NCBI GenBank assembly: GCA_945889575.1
Contig: CAMDBY010000035.1
Coordinates: 1-11,738, forward strand
DNA: 11,738 nt
Origin: Bifidobacterium breve
Lineage (GTDB): Bacteria; Actinomycetota; Acidimicrobiia; Acidimicrobiales; Ilumatobacteraceae
Direction of reading: 5' to 3'
Part shown: positions 5,895 to 11,738 of the stretch, piece by piece
Position numbering within the stretch: position 1 is the stretch's first letter
How the letters are laid out: the number at the start of each line of letters is the position of its first letter
The notes under the pieces: generated by a model
Seen by the model: the letters and a program-made list of their open reading frames with translations, nothing else
Databases searched by the model: none
Told to the model about the DNA's origin: nothing
Made by a program: the position numbers and the translations under genes

Positions 5895-6989
5895 ATGACA
5901 GAACAGCGACCACTTGACCCAGATGCTCTAAAGATGTTCTCTTTTGGCATCTTTAGCAAACTCGAAGGCGCTGTTACAGCGGGAATGATTCACTTAGGCG
6001 ATCGTCTCGGACTGTATGCGGTGATGGCTTCATCGACAGACGGTGACACATCTGATTCGCTTGCAACAAAAGCCGGATTGCATGAACGCTGGGTGCGGGA
6101 ATGGTTACATAATCAAGTAGCTGCGCACATCGTTACATGTGCTGATCTATCAGATAATCAACCAGTCTTTCATTTGTCCCCCGAAGGCGTTGCAGTCTTA
6201 GCGACTCCGAATCATCCGGCCTATGGAATGGGAATGTTTCATCGACTTCCGCAAACTATGGGAGCGTTGGAAGCAATGCCAGAAGCATTTCGCACTGGTG
6301 TCGGACATGACTATGACTCGCACGGACCAGAAGGTGCTGTGGGCATTGAGCGTAGTTTTGAACCCTGGAATCAAAATTTCTTAATCCCAATGGTGATACC
6401 TGCACTTGACGGAATGAAAGAGAAACTGTCCGCTGGCGTTCGCGTTGCTGACATCGGATGTGGTTCGGGCGGCGCTGCATTGTTGATGGGTTCAACTTTC
6501 CCAAACAGCACTATCGATGGTTTTGATATATCAAAATTTGCTCTTACACGTGCTGAAGAACGAAAATCTGAGTCTGGAGCTCACAACGTTTCGTTCTTCG
6601 ATCCTCGGGAGGATCCGATCGCCGATGACCATAGTTATGACCTTATTTGCACATTTGACTGCATCCATGACATGACTCAGCCCACCGAAATGATGAAGAC
6701 AATTCGTAAGGCTTTAAAGAATGATGGCACCTGGTTGTTGGTAGACATCAAAGCCCAAGAGACTCTTGAACTAAATGTCATAAAGAATCCAATGGCCTCT
6801 TTGCTCTATGGAATCAGCGTGCTGAGTTGCATGTCTTCTGCGATGTCAGAGGCTGGTGGCGAAGGCCTCGGGACTTTAGGTTTGTCAGCTTCTCGGGCCG
6901 AGTCAATGGCTCGCCAAGCCGGATTCACGCAGTTTAAAAAGCTCGACGTAGAACACTCTGTGAACGCCTTTTACGAAGTGCGTCCATAG
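5895..6989 (+). CDS. class I SAM-dependent methyltransferase with N-terminal winged-helix-like domain
   Basis: The 364-residue protein is a class I (Rossmann-fold) S-adenosylmethionine methyltransferase. Motif I is VADIGCGSGG at 184-193; the acidic residue after strand beta-2 is Asp211 in GFDIS; motif IV is CTFDCIHDM at 252-260; and GTWLLVDIK (278-286) is the post-motif strand. The first 110 residues, including HLGDRLGLYAVM, a helical stretch LATKAGLHERWVREWLHNQV and FHLSPEGVAVL, resemble the winged-helix dimerisation domain found in O-methyltransferases and related actinobacterial proteins. The acceptor is unknown; small-molecule O-, C- or N-methylation are all possible. The start at ATG 5895 is set by TACGAT 7 nt upstream. 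It is the last plus-strand gene before a convergent M23 peptidase gene, with an inverted-repeat terminator between them. Confidence 0.88.
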   Translation: MTEQRPLDPDALKMFSFGIFSKLEGAVTAGMIHLGDRLGLYAVMASSTDGDTSDSLATKAGLHERWVREWLHNQVAAHIVTCADLSDNQPVFHLSPEGVAVLATPNHPAYGMGMFHRLPQTMGALEAMPEAFRTGVGHDYDSHGPEGAVGIERSFEPWNQNFLIPMVIPALDGMKEKLSAGVRVADIGCGSGGAALLMGSTFPNSTIDGFDISKFALTRAEERKSESGAHNVSFFDPREDPIADDHSYDLICTFDCIHDMTQPTEMMKTIRKALKNDGTWLLVDIKAQETLELNVIKNPMASLLYGISVLSCMSSAMSEAGGEGLGTLGLSASRAESMARQAGFTQFKKLDVEHSVNAFYEVRP

Positions 6990-7003
6990 GTTTCACACAT
7001 CAA

Positions 7004-7047
7004 CGTTCTCTTTCCCATCACTGGATCGTGTGACAAGAAAGAGAACG
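7004..7047. terminator. 11-bp inverted-repeat terminator between convergent genes
   Basis: CGTTCTCTTTC (7004-7014) and GAAAGAGAACG (7037-7047) are exact reverse complements separated by 22 nt. The pair fills most of the 71-bp gap between the ends of the convergent methyltransferase and M23 genes. A moderately T-rich tail (ATTTGTATT) follows on the plus strand but not on the minus strand, so it should work best for the methyltransferase transcript. The loop is longer than in a textbook terminator. Confidence 0.65.
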
Positions 7048-7060
7048 AAGACGATTTGTA

Positions 7061-8437
7061 TTACGCCGCTGGAACTGGAAGAGGGGTAGTAACGCTGCAA
7101 GCATCAACTGCAGCCATTACTGGTGTTGGGTCGATAGCTGCGCCTCCAAGAGGATGTACTTCAATGTGAAGGTGCGGGGTATTGGTAGCGCCAGTTTTAC
7201 CGAGGTAACCGACTACTTGACCAGCCTTGACTTTTGTACCAACGGTGATTCCGTCAGCAATCTTTTGCATGTGACCATAAAAGAAGTATGTGCCGTCAGC
7301 CATTGTTAGACGAACACCATTACCGGCAAGCTTGTCTGTGCCGACTGTGTAGAGCTTGGTGATAGTTCCGTCAGTTACTGCATAGATAAGATTTCCCTCT
7401 TTAGCAAGGATGTCCACTCCGAGGTGCAGCCGTTCAGTGCCACGTGGCGCATGCCAAGTGTTTTCGTAACTGCAAAGACCTTGAACAGGAAAGACTGAGA
7501 TCGAAACCGCAGGAGCTGCAACAAGGCCGAGCTGTACGGCAGTTTGTGTCGTCAAGGTTCCCGTAACAGTCAGACCATTCGCAGTTTGGTATTTCTGAAG
7601 CGCAACATAGGTTGCTCCTCCGAACACTCCATCGGCGCCACCTTTGACTTCTACGCCAGCATTGATGAGTGCGTTCTGCAATGTGCGGACAGAGTCGCCA
7701 CGGTTTCCGCGAACAGGAAGAGATGATGGATTGAGAAGAGTAGAGGTGCTCGCAACACTGACAGGTGCAGGTGCAGGTGCAGCAACTGGTGCGATCAATG
7801 CGAGAGCAACGGCTGTCGGAATGTCCAGAACTCCAGTAGATGTCAGTCCCTTGCTCGTCTGAAATGAAGAGATTGTTGACGTAGTGCCTGAACCAAATGC
7901 GCCATCGATACCGCCTTTTACATCCAAGCCGGCTGCCTTCAACGCCTTTTGTACTGCTACAACTGCATCTCCTTTGGCCCCACGAACGGGAAGAGTTGAA
8001 GTTGTCAGTGGGTAGACGACGGCAGGAGTAGTGGTTGTGGTGGCTGCGACAGTTGTAGTTGTTGCTTGAACAGTAGTAGTGCTCGCGGCGGCAACTTTCA
8101 GGACTTTTGCAGTAGCTGTATCAACGACGCCAGTCACCTTGAGACCGACGACTTTTTGAAAGGACTTCAGTGCGCGCTGGGTTGCCTTGTTAAAGACACC
8201 AGTAGCGCCGCCATTCAAGGAAAAACCATTGCGCATGATTGCTGTCTGCACTGCAACAACGTGTGGACCCTGGTCTCCGAAGTTTGGTTGGCCAGGGGCA
8301 GTCTTTGCAGAACTTGAGGATGTAACAACGACACCGGTTGATGCATGAGCACCTGCTGGGGCCATTACGAGGCCCATCGCAACTACTGCTGTTGCGATGA
8401 TGATGCGACTGACGAAATGTGTGTGGTTGTGAGACAT
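7061..8437 (-). CDS. secreted M23 peptidase with three peptidoglycan-binding domains
   Basis: The 458-residue product is predicted to be exported and to cut peptidoglycan cross-bridges or stem peptides. Residues 1-32 form a signal peptide with a likely cut after AHA. Three PG_binding_1 repeats follow at about 52-113, 148-212 and 239-303; the second and third share LPVRG, GD, and VKGG-x-DG-x-FG. A Thr-rich linker (119-137) joins repeats one and two, and an Ala-Pro linker (218-226) joins two and three. The M23 (LytM-like) domain spans about 325-437 with zinc ligands His338 and Asp342 (HLGVD) and His424 (HLHIEVH), plus His389 and His422, so it looks catalytically intact. Cys322 and Cys447 may pair. 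The start at ATG 8437 has the Shine-Dalgarno AGGGAG, which lies inside a strong hairpin. Its partner hydrolases or regulators are not in the window. Confidence 0.93.
   Translation of the reverse strand: MSHNHTHFVSRIIIATAVVAMGLVMAPAGAHASTGVVVTSSSSAKTAPGQPNFGDQGPHVVAVQTAIMRNGFSLNGGATGVFNKATQRALKSFQKVVGLKVTGVVDTATAKVLKVAAASTTTVQATTTTVAATTTTTPAVVYPLTTSTLPVRGAKGDAVVAVQKALKAAGLDVKGGIDGAFGSGTTSTISSFQTSKGLTSTGVLDIPTAVALALIAPVAAPAPAPVSVASTSTLLNPSSLPVRGNRGDSVRTLQNALINAGVEVKGGADGVFGGATYVALQKYQTANGLTVTGTLTTQTAVQLGLVAAPAVSISVFPVQGLCSYENTWHAPRGTERLHLGVDILAKEGNLIYAVTDGTITKLYTVGTDKLAGNGVRLTMADGTYFFYGHMQKIADGITVGTKVKAGQVVGYLGKTGATNTPHLHIEVHPLGGAAIDPTPVMAAVDACSVTTPLPVPAA
7762..7782 (-). repeat. short hexanucleotide tandem repeat coding an Ala-Pro linker
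   Basis: Three copies of CAGGTG plus CAG on the plus strand encode alternating Ala-Pro between the second and third peptidoglycan-binding domains. The repeat unit is 6 bp, so slippage would change linker length without breaking the frame. Confidence 0.75.
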
Positions 8438-8440
8438 GTG

Positions 8441-8489
8441 TCTGCTCCCTGTTTTTGATCCGCAATAGGGATCGGCAGGTCTGAGCAGA
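8441..8489 (-). promoter_or_regulatory. nested hairpin that pairs with the M23 Shine-Dalgarno
   Basis: Read as minus-strand RNA, an outer helix pairs TCTGCTC (8489-8483) with GAGCAGA (8447-8441). A second helix pairs CCTG (8479-8476) with CAGG (8451-8448), stacked directly on the 3' side. An inner helix pairs GATCC (8473-8469) with GGATC (8461-8457) around a 7-nt loop. The 16 bp cover the whole Shine-Dalgarno AGGGAG (8450-8445), and the structure stops 3 nt before the ATG. This suggests translational control by a ligand, protein, temperature or antisense RNA. I could not match it to a known riboswitch class. Confidence 0.6.
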
Positions 8490-8656
8490 ACTTGAGGAAT
8501 TTCTCACTAATAATGTTTCTCTAACCACTATGAGTGGTGGTAGTGATGACTCAATCACACGGAGTGGTGGAATCTGGAGGGGGTATATCTGCGTTTTCTA
8601 CGGAAATCCTGTGAGAGCATGGATTTTGGGTCGTTCGGCCTTCACGGAGGAGATAT
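8490..8656. promoter_or_regulatory. shared upstream region of the M23 and SDR genes, with repeats
   Basis: This is most of the 219-bp gap between the divergent M23 and SDR starts, the longest non-coding stretch in the window. It holds two direct copies of GAGTGGTGG (8532-8540 and 8562-8570), 30 bp apart. Between them is the dyad GTGAT/ATCAC (8543-8558). A second dyad, ACCACT/AGTGGT (8524-8538), overlaps the first copy. AAATCC/GGATTT (8604-8626) forms a possible 6-bp hairpin in the SDR leader. TAATGT at 8511-8516 is a weak plus-strand -10 candidate. I could not place a convincing minus-strand -10. Confidence 0.45.
8646..8652 (+). promoter_or_regulatory. SDR gene Shine-Dalgarno
   Basis: GGAGGAG ends 4 nt before ATG 8657, with its GGAGG part 6 nt away. 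This strong site fixes the SDR start and shows that the gene has a 5' leader, unlike most of its neighbours. Confidence 0.8.
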
Positions 8657-9448
8657 ATGAGATTGAGCACATTGTCGAGAAGCGTTCAGGGCGCACGGGT
8701 GGTCGTTACTGGTGCCGGAAGCGGCATGGGACGAGCTACAGCGCATCTGTTTGCTGACGAAGGGGCGAAAGTACTTGTTGCCGATCGAAATCCAGCGTCG
8801 GTGCAGCTGGTCCTAGATGAAATTGTGGCCGCGCACGGCCCTGGTTCAGCCTTGGGCTGCAGCGGGGACGTTTCGCACGCTTCTGACCGTCAAGAGATTG
8901 TCCGCACGATCGTTGAGGCCTGGGGCGGTATTGATGTCCTTGTTAACAACGCAGGAGTCAGTCTGGTGTCGTCAGTCTTTTCTGATGACGAGACTTTCTT
9001 GGGTAACTGGGATCAGACAATTGCAATAAACGTCACTGCTCATGCCCACATGATTCGGGCCAGTCTTCCGTTTCTCTTGAAGGCACCACACGGCGGACGG
9101 ATAGTAAATATTGCTTCCACCGAAGCAATAGTGGCTACGGGTGGAATATCTGCGTACACGGCGTCCAAGCACGCAGTGATAGGACTCACAAAAAGTTTCG
9201 CCGTGGAACTAGGGCGACACAACGTAACGGTCAATGCAATTTGCCCGGGTCCAATTGACACGGCGATGACAGCTGGCATCAATGACGAAGCGAAAGAGAA
9301 ATACGCGAAGAGAAAAGTTCCACTTCGCCGATATGGAACCCCAGAAGAAGTAGCGCACATGACACTGAGTCTGTGCTTACCTGCATCTTCCTTCGTGAAC
9401 GGTGCTGCAGTCGTTGTCGACGGAGCGATGTCCGTCAAGCATGGTTAA
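8657..9448 (+). CDS. short-chain dehydrogenase/reductase (SDR family)
   Basis: The 263-residue protein is a classical SDR oxidoreductase that would interconvert an alcohol and a ketone using NAD(P)H. Seen: the cofactor motif TGAGSGMG at 18-25; Asp43 at the end of beta-2 (VADRNP), which favours NAD(H) over NADP(H); DV at 71-72; NNAG at 97-100; and the catalytic Ser154, Tyr167 and Lys171 in NIAST and YTASK. PGPIDTAM at 197-204 and a C-terminal VNGAAVVVDGAM (247-258) are family standards. All catalytic residues are present. FabG-like enzymes, sugar-alcohol and steroid dehydrogenases share this pattern, so the substrate is open. It diverges from the M23 gene and converges with the CrtC-like gene, overlapping it by 4 bp at the stops. 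It has a strong ribosome-binding site. Confidence 0.92.
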   Translation: MRLSTLSRSVQGARVVVTGAGSGMGRATAHLFADEGAKVLVADRNPASVQLVLDEIVAAHGPGSALGCSGDVSHASDRQEIVRTIVEAWGGIDVLVNNAGVSLVSSVFSDDETFLGNWDQTIAINVTAHAHMIRASLPFLLKAPHGGRIVNIASTEAIVATGGISAYTASKHAVIGLTKSFAVELGRHNVTVNAICPGPIDTAMTAGINDEAKEKYAKRKVPLRRYGTPEEVAHMTLSLCLPASSFVNGAAVVVDGAMSVKHG

Positions 9449-10557
9449 AGCTTCGAGTACCCATCATTAATTCCTGTAAAGCCAGATGGGTCGTGAGCGC
9501 CGAGCACCAGTGTTTCAAGTATTCCGATTCCGTGATGAATGGTTCCATCAGAGAGTGTGCACGACACTGAACTCAAAGTTTGAGTGTGCAAATTATGCAT
9601 TTCTAATGGGTCTTTTACTGGGACCGTGAATCTGTCTCCGCCAGTGACGGATTCGCCCTTCCAGTTACCGTGATTCCATTCGGGATGGAGATAGCCAAGT
9701 CCGTTCATTTGGAAATGCACAAGCGGTGTAAACACCAGTTCAGCCGAATCCTGTGCAAATTCGTACTGCAATGCAAACTGTTCAGCACGACGAGTGCCGT
9801 GCTCCCAGGAATAGTCATACGTCACCGAATGTGCGTGTTTGATGGTGTCAGGACCGATCAGCATTGCTCCCGATTCATGCCAACGTTGACCATCGGCGTA
9901 TTCGTTGACATCGAATACTGTTCCGAATCCTTCGAACCACACCGGAGCCCATAGCCAATAGAACTGGGGCGCCAGATTGAGAGGCGCTCCCAGTTGAATG
10001 CGTTCGCCAACACCGCGCACGCCCCATGATCTGTCGCGGGAGCCGACTATGTCGCCCGGTGCGAGATCTGTTCGAACACCATCTACTTCTATCCATCCAG
10101 TCCATGTTCCTAGTTGTGTCAGACGGGTATAGCTCATTACTTTTCTGTTACCTGCACGGACAAGAAACGGCGGTTCTTCGTATGGCAAGGACGATGCTTC
10201 GAATGTGATGTCAGCGCGGATTGCATGTTCCGGTGCGTCAACAGTGATGCGATGCTTTTTCATCGGCACAATGACTTCAACTTTGATTGGTCCAACAACG
10301 TTGCATTCCATACGGTCCACAGGTGCGCGACCAGATGCATGCACATTTACTTGTTCTCCATTACGCACAACACTGAAAGATGCATCAATCACGTGTCGGT
10401 TTGGATACAAACCCATGGCAGCGGCAAAGAAAATTTTTCCATCGCGGGAATATCCGTTAAAAAAGTACCGGTCAGAGGCACCCGGGTCGCCAGATTCGGT
10501 GTGGGCGATTGGTTCAGATGTTTGATGAATCGGGTAGTCGTCGAAAGATGTGATCAT
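9445..10557 (-). CDS. CrtC/AttH-like beta-barrel protein of uncertain function
   Basis: The 370-residue product looks like an all-beta, two-lobed lipocalin-type protein resembling hydroxyneurosporene synthase (CrtC) and AttH relatives common in actinobacteria. It is rich in Trp, Tyr, Gly and His with alternating strands; notable stretches are YFFNGYSRDGKIFFAAAMGL (31-50), PGDIVGSRDRSWGVRG (167-182), FYWLWAPVWFEG (199-210) and NEYADGQRWHESGAML (218-233). CrtC hydrates carotenoid double bonds, but most members like this have no known reaction, and a lipid or terpenoid ligand is only a guess. No signal peptide is seen. I start at ATG 10557 because TACGGT ends 7 nt upstream; an in-frame GTG at 10575 would add six residues. 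It converges with the SDR gene and diverges from ctaA. I rate the fold-level call moderate. Confidence 0.65.
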   Translation of the reverse strand: MITSFDDYPIHQTSEPIAHTESGDPGASDRYFFNGYSRDGKIFFAAAMGLYPNRHVIDASFSVVRNGEQVNVHASGRAPVDRMECNVVGPIKVEVIVPMKKHRITVDAPEHAIRADITFEASSLPYEEPPFLVRAGNRKVMSYTRLTQLGTWTGWIEVDGVRTDLAPGDIVGSRDRSWGVRGVGERIQLGAPLNLAPQFYWLWAPVWFEGFGTVFDVNEYADGQRWHESGAMLIGPDTIKHAHSVTYDYSWEHGTRRAEQFALQYEFAQDSAELVFTPLVHFQMNGLGYLHPEWNHGNWKGESVTGGDRFTVPVKDPLEMHNLHTQTLSSVSCTLSDGTIHHGIGILETLVLGAHDPSGFTGINDGYSKL

Positions 10558-10564
10558 GACTGTG

Positions 10565-10570
10565 ACCGTA
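10565..10570 (-). promoter_or_regulatory. -10 element of a leaderless promoter for the CrtC-like gene
   Basis: TACGGT on the minus strand ends 7 nt before ATG 10557. It decides between that ATG and the in-frame GTG at 10575, which lies upstream of the hexamer and so would not be transcribed from it. Confidence 0.5.
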
Positions 10571-10620
10571 GCCACTATCGAACAGTCGGCGCCAGACGGA
10601 GAGCAATGACGATGCTGTCG

Positions 10621-10626
10621 TACAGT
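10621..10626 (+). promoter_or_regulatory. -10 element of a leaderless ctaA promoter
   Basis: TACAGT ends 7 nt before GTG 10634. Two earlier in-frame GTG codons (10625 and 10628) overlap or abut the hexamer, so a transcript from it would miss them. No Shine-Dalgarno is present. Confidence 0.5.
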
Positions 10627-10633
10627 GGTGACC

Positions 10634-11506
10634 GTGATAACCGTTTCTCAGAAAACGTTCCGAACTGTTATTGGGACAGCCTTGGGGTCGCTTTCCGTGA
10701 TTATTTTTACTGGAGCCATGGTTCGGTTAACGGGCTCAGGGCTCGGATGTGCCGACTGGCCACGATGCAACGCCACTAAATTTGTCGACGTTTCGACGGG
10801 ACATACCTTGATTGAACAAGCCAACCGATTGTTTACAGGAGTCGTGTCCTTCAGCGTTATTGCCGCAGTTTTGCTTGCTCACTTTCGAAAACCAATGAGG
10901 AAAGATTTGGTGGTTCTCGCGTGGGGATTAGTGGTTGGCGTTTTAGTCCAAATTGTTATCGGTGGCGTGGTGGTACTTACCGGGTTGAACCCGTACGCAA
11001 ACATGGCTCATTTTTTGGTTTCTCTTTTATTGGTAGCGAACGCCTTCGTGCTTTTCCGGCGCTCAGGTCAAGAACCAGATACATATTTTCGCTCAGGACC
11101 TCCACGTCTCGTCACGGCTATTCGATTGGTTGTGGGCAGTAGTTCATTAGCTCTCGTGACAGGAACTGTTGTCACTGCGACTGGCCCTCATGCGGGTGAT
11201 GAGAACGCGGTGCGCTTAAGTTTTGCATTGACAAGTGTTGCGCGCGTGCACAGCGTTAGCGTGCTCGTTACCATTGCACTAATCGTCTTTCTTGCTGTTC
11301 GTGCCAAACAACTGTACGGCGATGCCAGCACCACTGATGCAATTCAAGCATTGCTATTTGCTGCCGTATTTCAGGGTGCAATTGGATATGCCCAATATTT
11401 CACGGGTGTTCCCGTTGCGCTAGTTGCTCTTCATATTGTCGGGGCAACTGCGCTGTGGTTCGCAGTGTGCAATCTTGCAGTCTCGCCGTCACGCGGAACG
11501 TTGTAA
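10634..11506 (+). CDS. ctaA: heme A synthase (CtaA/COX15 family)
   Basis: CtaA oxidises the C8 methyl of heme O to a formyl group, giving heme A for aa3-type cytochrome oxidase, and acts in the cytoplasmic membrane. The 290-residue product has about eight membrane segments in two four-helix halves. Seen: MVRLTGSGLGCADWPRC at 29-45 with the paired loop cysteines Cys39 and Cys45; His126 (NMAHF), His206 (RVHSVS) and His267 (ALHIVG) as likely heme ligands; Glu61 in IEQANRL; and the outer loop TGPHAGD (183-189). The first-half ligand motif reads E-x-x-N-R instead of the E-x-x-H-R of Bacillus CtaA, a change I recall from other actinobacterial enzymes. I start at GTG 10634 on the leaderless -10. No oxidase subunits or ctaB are visible here. 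It ends 4 bp from a convergent gene. Confidence 0.93.
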   Translation: MITVSQKTFRTVIGTALGSLSVIIFTGAMVRLTGSGLGCADWPRCNATKFVDVSTGHTLIEQANRLFTGVVSFSVIAAVLLAHFRKPMRKDLVVLAWGLVVGVLVQIVIGGVVVLTGLNPYANMAHFLVSLLLVANAFVLFRRSGQEPDTYFRSGPPRLVTAIRLVVGSSSLALVTGTVVTATGPHAGDENAVRLSFALTSVARVHSVSVLVTIALIVFLAVRAKQLYGDASTTDAIQALLFAAVFQGAIGYAQYFTGVPVALVALHIVGATALWFAVCNLAVSPSRGTL

Positions 11507-11510
11507 ATCT

Positions 11511-11738
11511 CTACTTGAGTAGCAAGTCGTAGAGATGAGTGCAATCGTTCAATGTCAGCACACTTGGTGTAGTACTTAGCTTCACGGTAGTGATGCTTGT
11601 GTTCTCCACCATCATCCATAACGAACGTTCTGTACCTAACATGTTTGCTAGATAAGCATTTATGACGCCACCGTGACATACGACAGCAATACACCCACCA
11701 TCGTGCTGTGCCGCCAAAGAATTTATGCGCGTTGATAC
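11511..11738 (-). CDS. histidine phosphatase family protein (C-terminal 75 residues)
   Basis: The frame is open from the right edge to a TAG at 11513-11511, so only the C-terminal 75 residues are present. IAVVCHGGVINAYLANML carries the second catalytic histidine of the histidine phosphatase superfamily, in the usual HGG-x-I context. MVENTSITTVKL (about 20 residues later) matches the E-N-[TA]-S-I-[TS] segment common in the PhoE/CobC/GpmB branch. The N-terminal RHG motif lies outside the window. A TTG at 11717 could start a 68-residue protein, but that would split the domain, and the frame continues upstream, so I treat it as internal. It converges with ctaA. It is a different gene from the similar-family protein at 5169-5855. 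The substrate is unknown. Confidence 0.8.
   Translation of the reverse strand, partial: VSTRINSLAAQHDGGCIAVVCHGGVINAYLANMLGTERSLWMMVENTSITTVKLSTTPSVLTLNDCTHLYDLLLK

Noticed and set aside
8438..8656. c-di-AMP (ydaO-type) riboswitch ahead of the cell-wall hydrolase
   Set aside because: The context fits, but I could not find the conserved core sequence blocks of that class on either strand. A covariance-model search would settle it.
8530..8757. Plus-strand frame of 75 codons starting in the M23/SDR gap
   Set aside because: It runs out of frame into the SDR gene and has no ribosome-binding site or TANNNT at the right distance. Its composition looks like a frame shadow.
1..11738. Mobile elements, CRISPR arrays, tRNA or rRNA genes
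   Set aside because: No transposase or integrase motif, no regularly spaced repeat series and no cloverleaf or rRNA-like block was seen. Nearly all bases are accounted for by ordinary genes.
5169..11738. The two histidine-phosphatase genes as copies of a duplicated unit
   Set aside because: Their shared region (the second catalytic His segment) differs clearly: LVAHAGTSSV against VVCHGGVINA. They look like separate branches of a large family, and only part of the second gene is present.

Overview
The window reads as a gene-dense chromosomal segment from a streamlined, mid-GC actinobacterium (GC looks near 50% by eye; I did not count it). The clues are leaderless gene starts, a heme A synthase of the actinobacterial type with E-x-x-N-R in place of E-x-x-H-R, an M23 peptidase with peptidoglycan-binding repeats and a Thr-rich linker, and several lineage-type hypothetical proteins. 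Acidimicrobiia (for example freshwater Ilumatobacteraceae) is my best guess, at moderate confidence. I see no mobile element, tRNA, rRNA or CRISPR array. All but about 5% of the window is coding.

Layout. (1) 1-2645, minus strand: a type-B carboxylesterase, then panB and panC (panC is cut by the window edge). panB and panC are two steps of pantothenate synthesis. (2) 2694-3314, plus: a hexapeptide-repeat acyltransferase, divergent from the esterase. (3) 3311-4337, minus: a DoxX-like membrane protein followed by a small membrane-anchored protein. (4) 4391-6989, plus: a putative lipoprotein, a histidine-phosphatase-family protein and a SAM-dependent methyltransferase, ending at an 11-bp inverted-repeat terminator candidate. 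(5) 7061-8437, minus: a secreted M23 endopeptidase with three peptidoglycan-binding domains. A 219-bp gap separates it from a divergent SDR oxidoreductase (8657-9448, plus). (6) 9445-10557, minus: a CrtC/AttH-like beta-barrel protein. (7) 10634-11506, plus: heme A synthase CtaA. (8) 11511 to the right edge, minus: the C-terminal end of a second histidine-phosphatase-family protein.

Expression signals follow two patterns. Eight genes have a TANNNT hexamer 6 or 7 nt before the start codon and no Shine-Dalgarno sequence, as expected for leaderless transcripts. This pattern also settles several ambiguous starts. panB, the M23 peptidase and the SDR gene instead have clear Shine-Dalgarno sequences and real 5' leaders. 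In the M23 leader a 16-bp nested hairpin pairs with the whole Shine-Dalgarno sequence and ends 3 nt before the ATG. It is the best candidate in the window for an undescribed regulatory RNA.

The genes are mostly housekeeping or general accessory metabolism (coenzyme A precursor, heme A, cell-wall turnover, lipid or ester chemistry). I found no convincing new multi-gene system. The points worth a second look are regulatory: the M23 leader, a perfect 13-bp inverted repeat inside the lipoprotein gene, the compact promoters, and the overlapping convergent gene ends.
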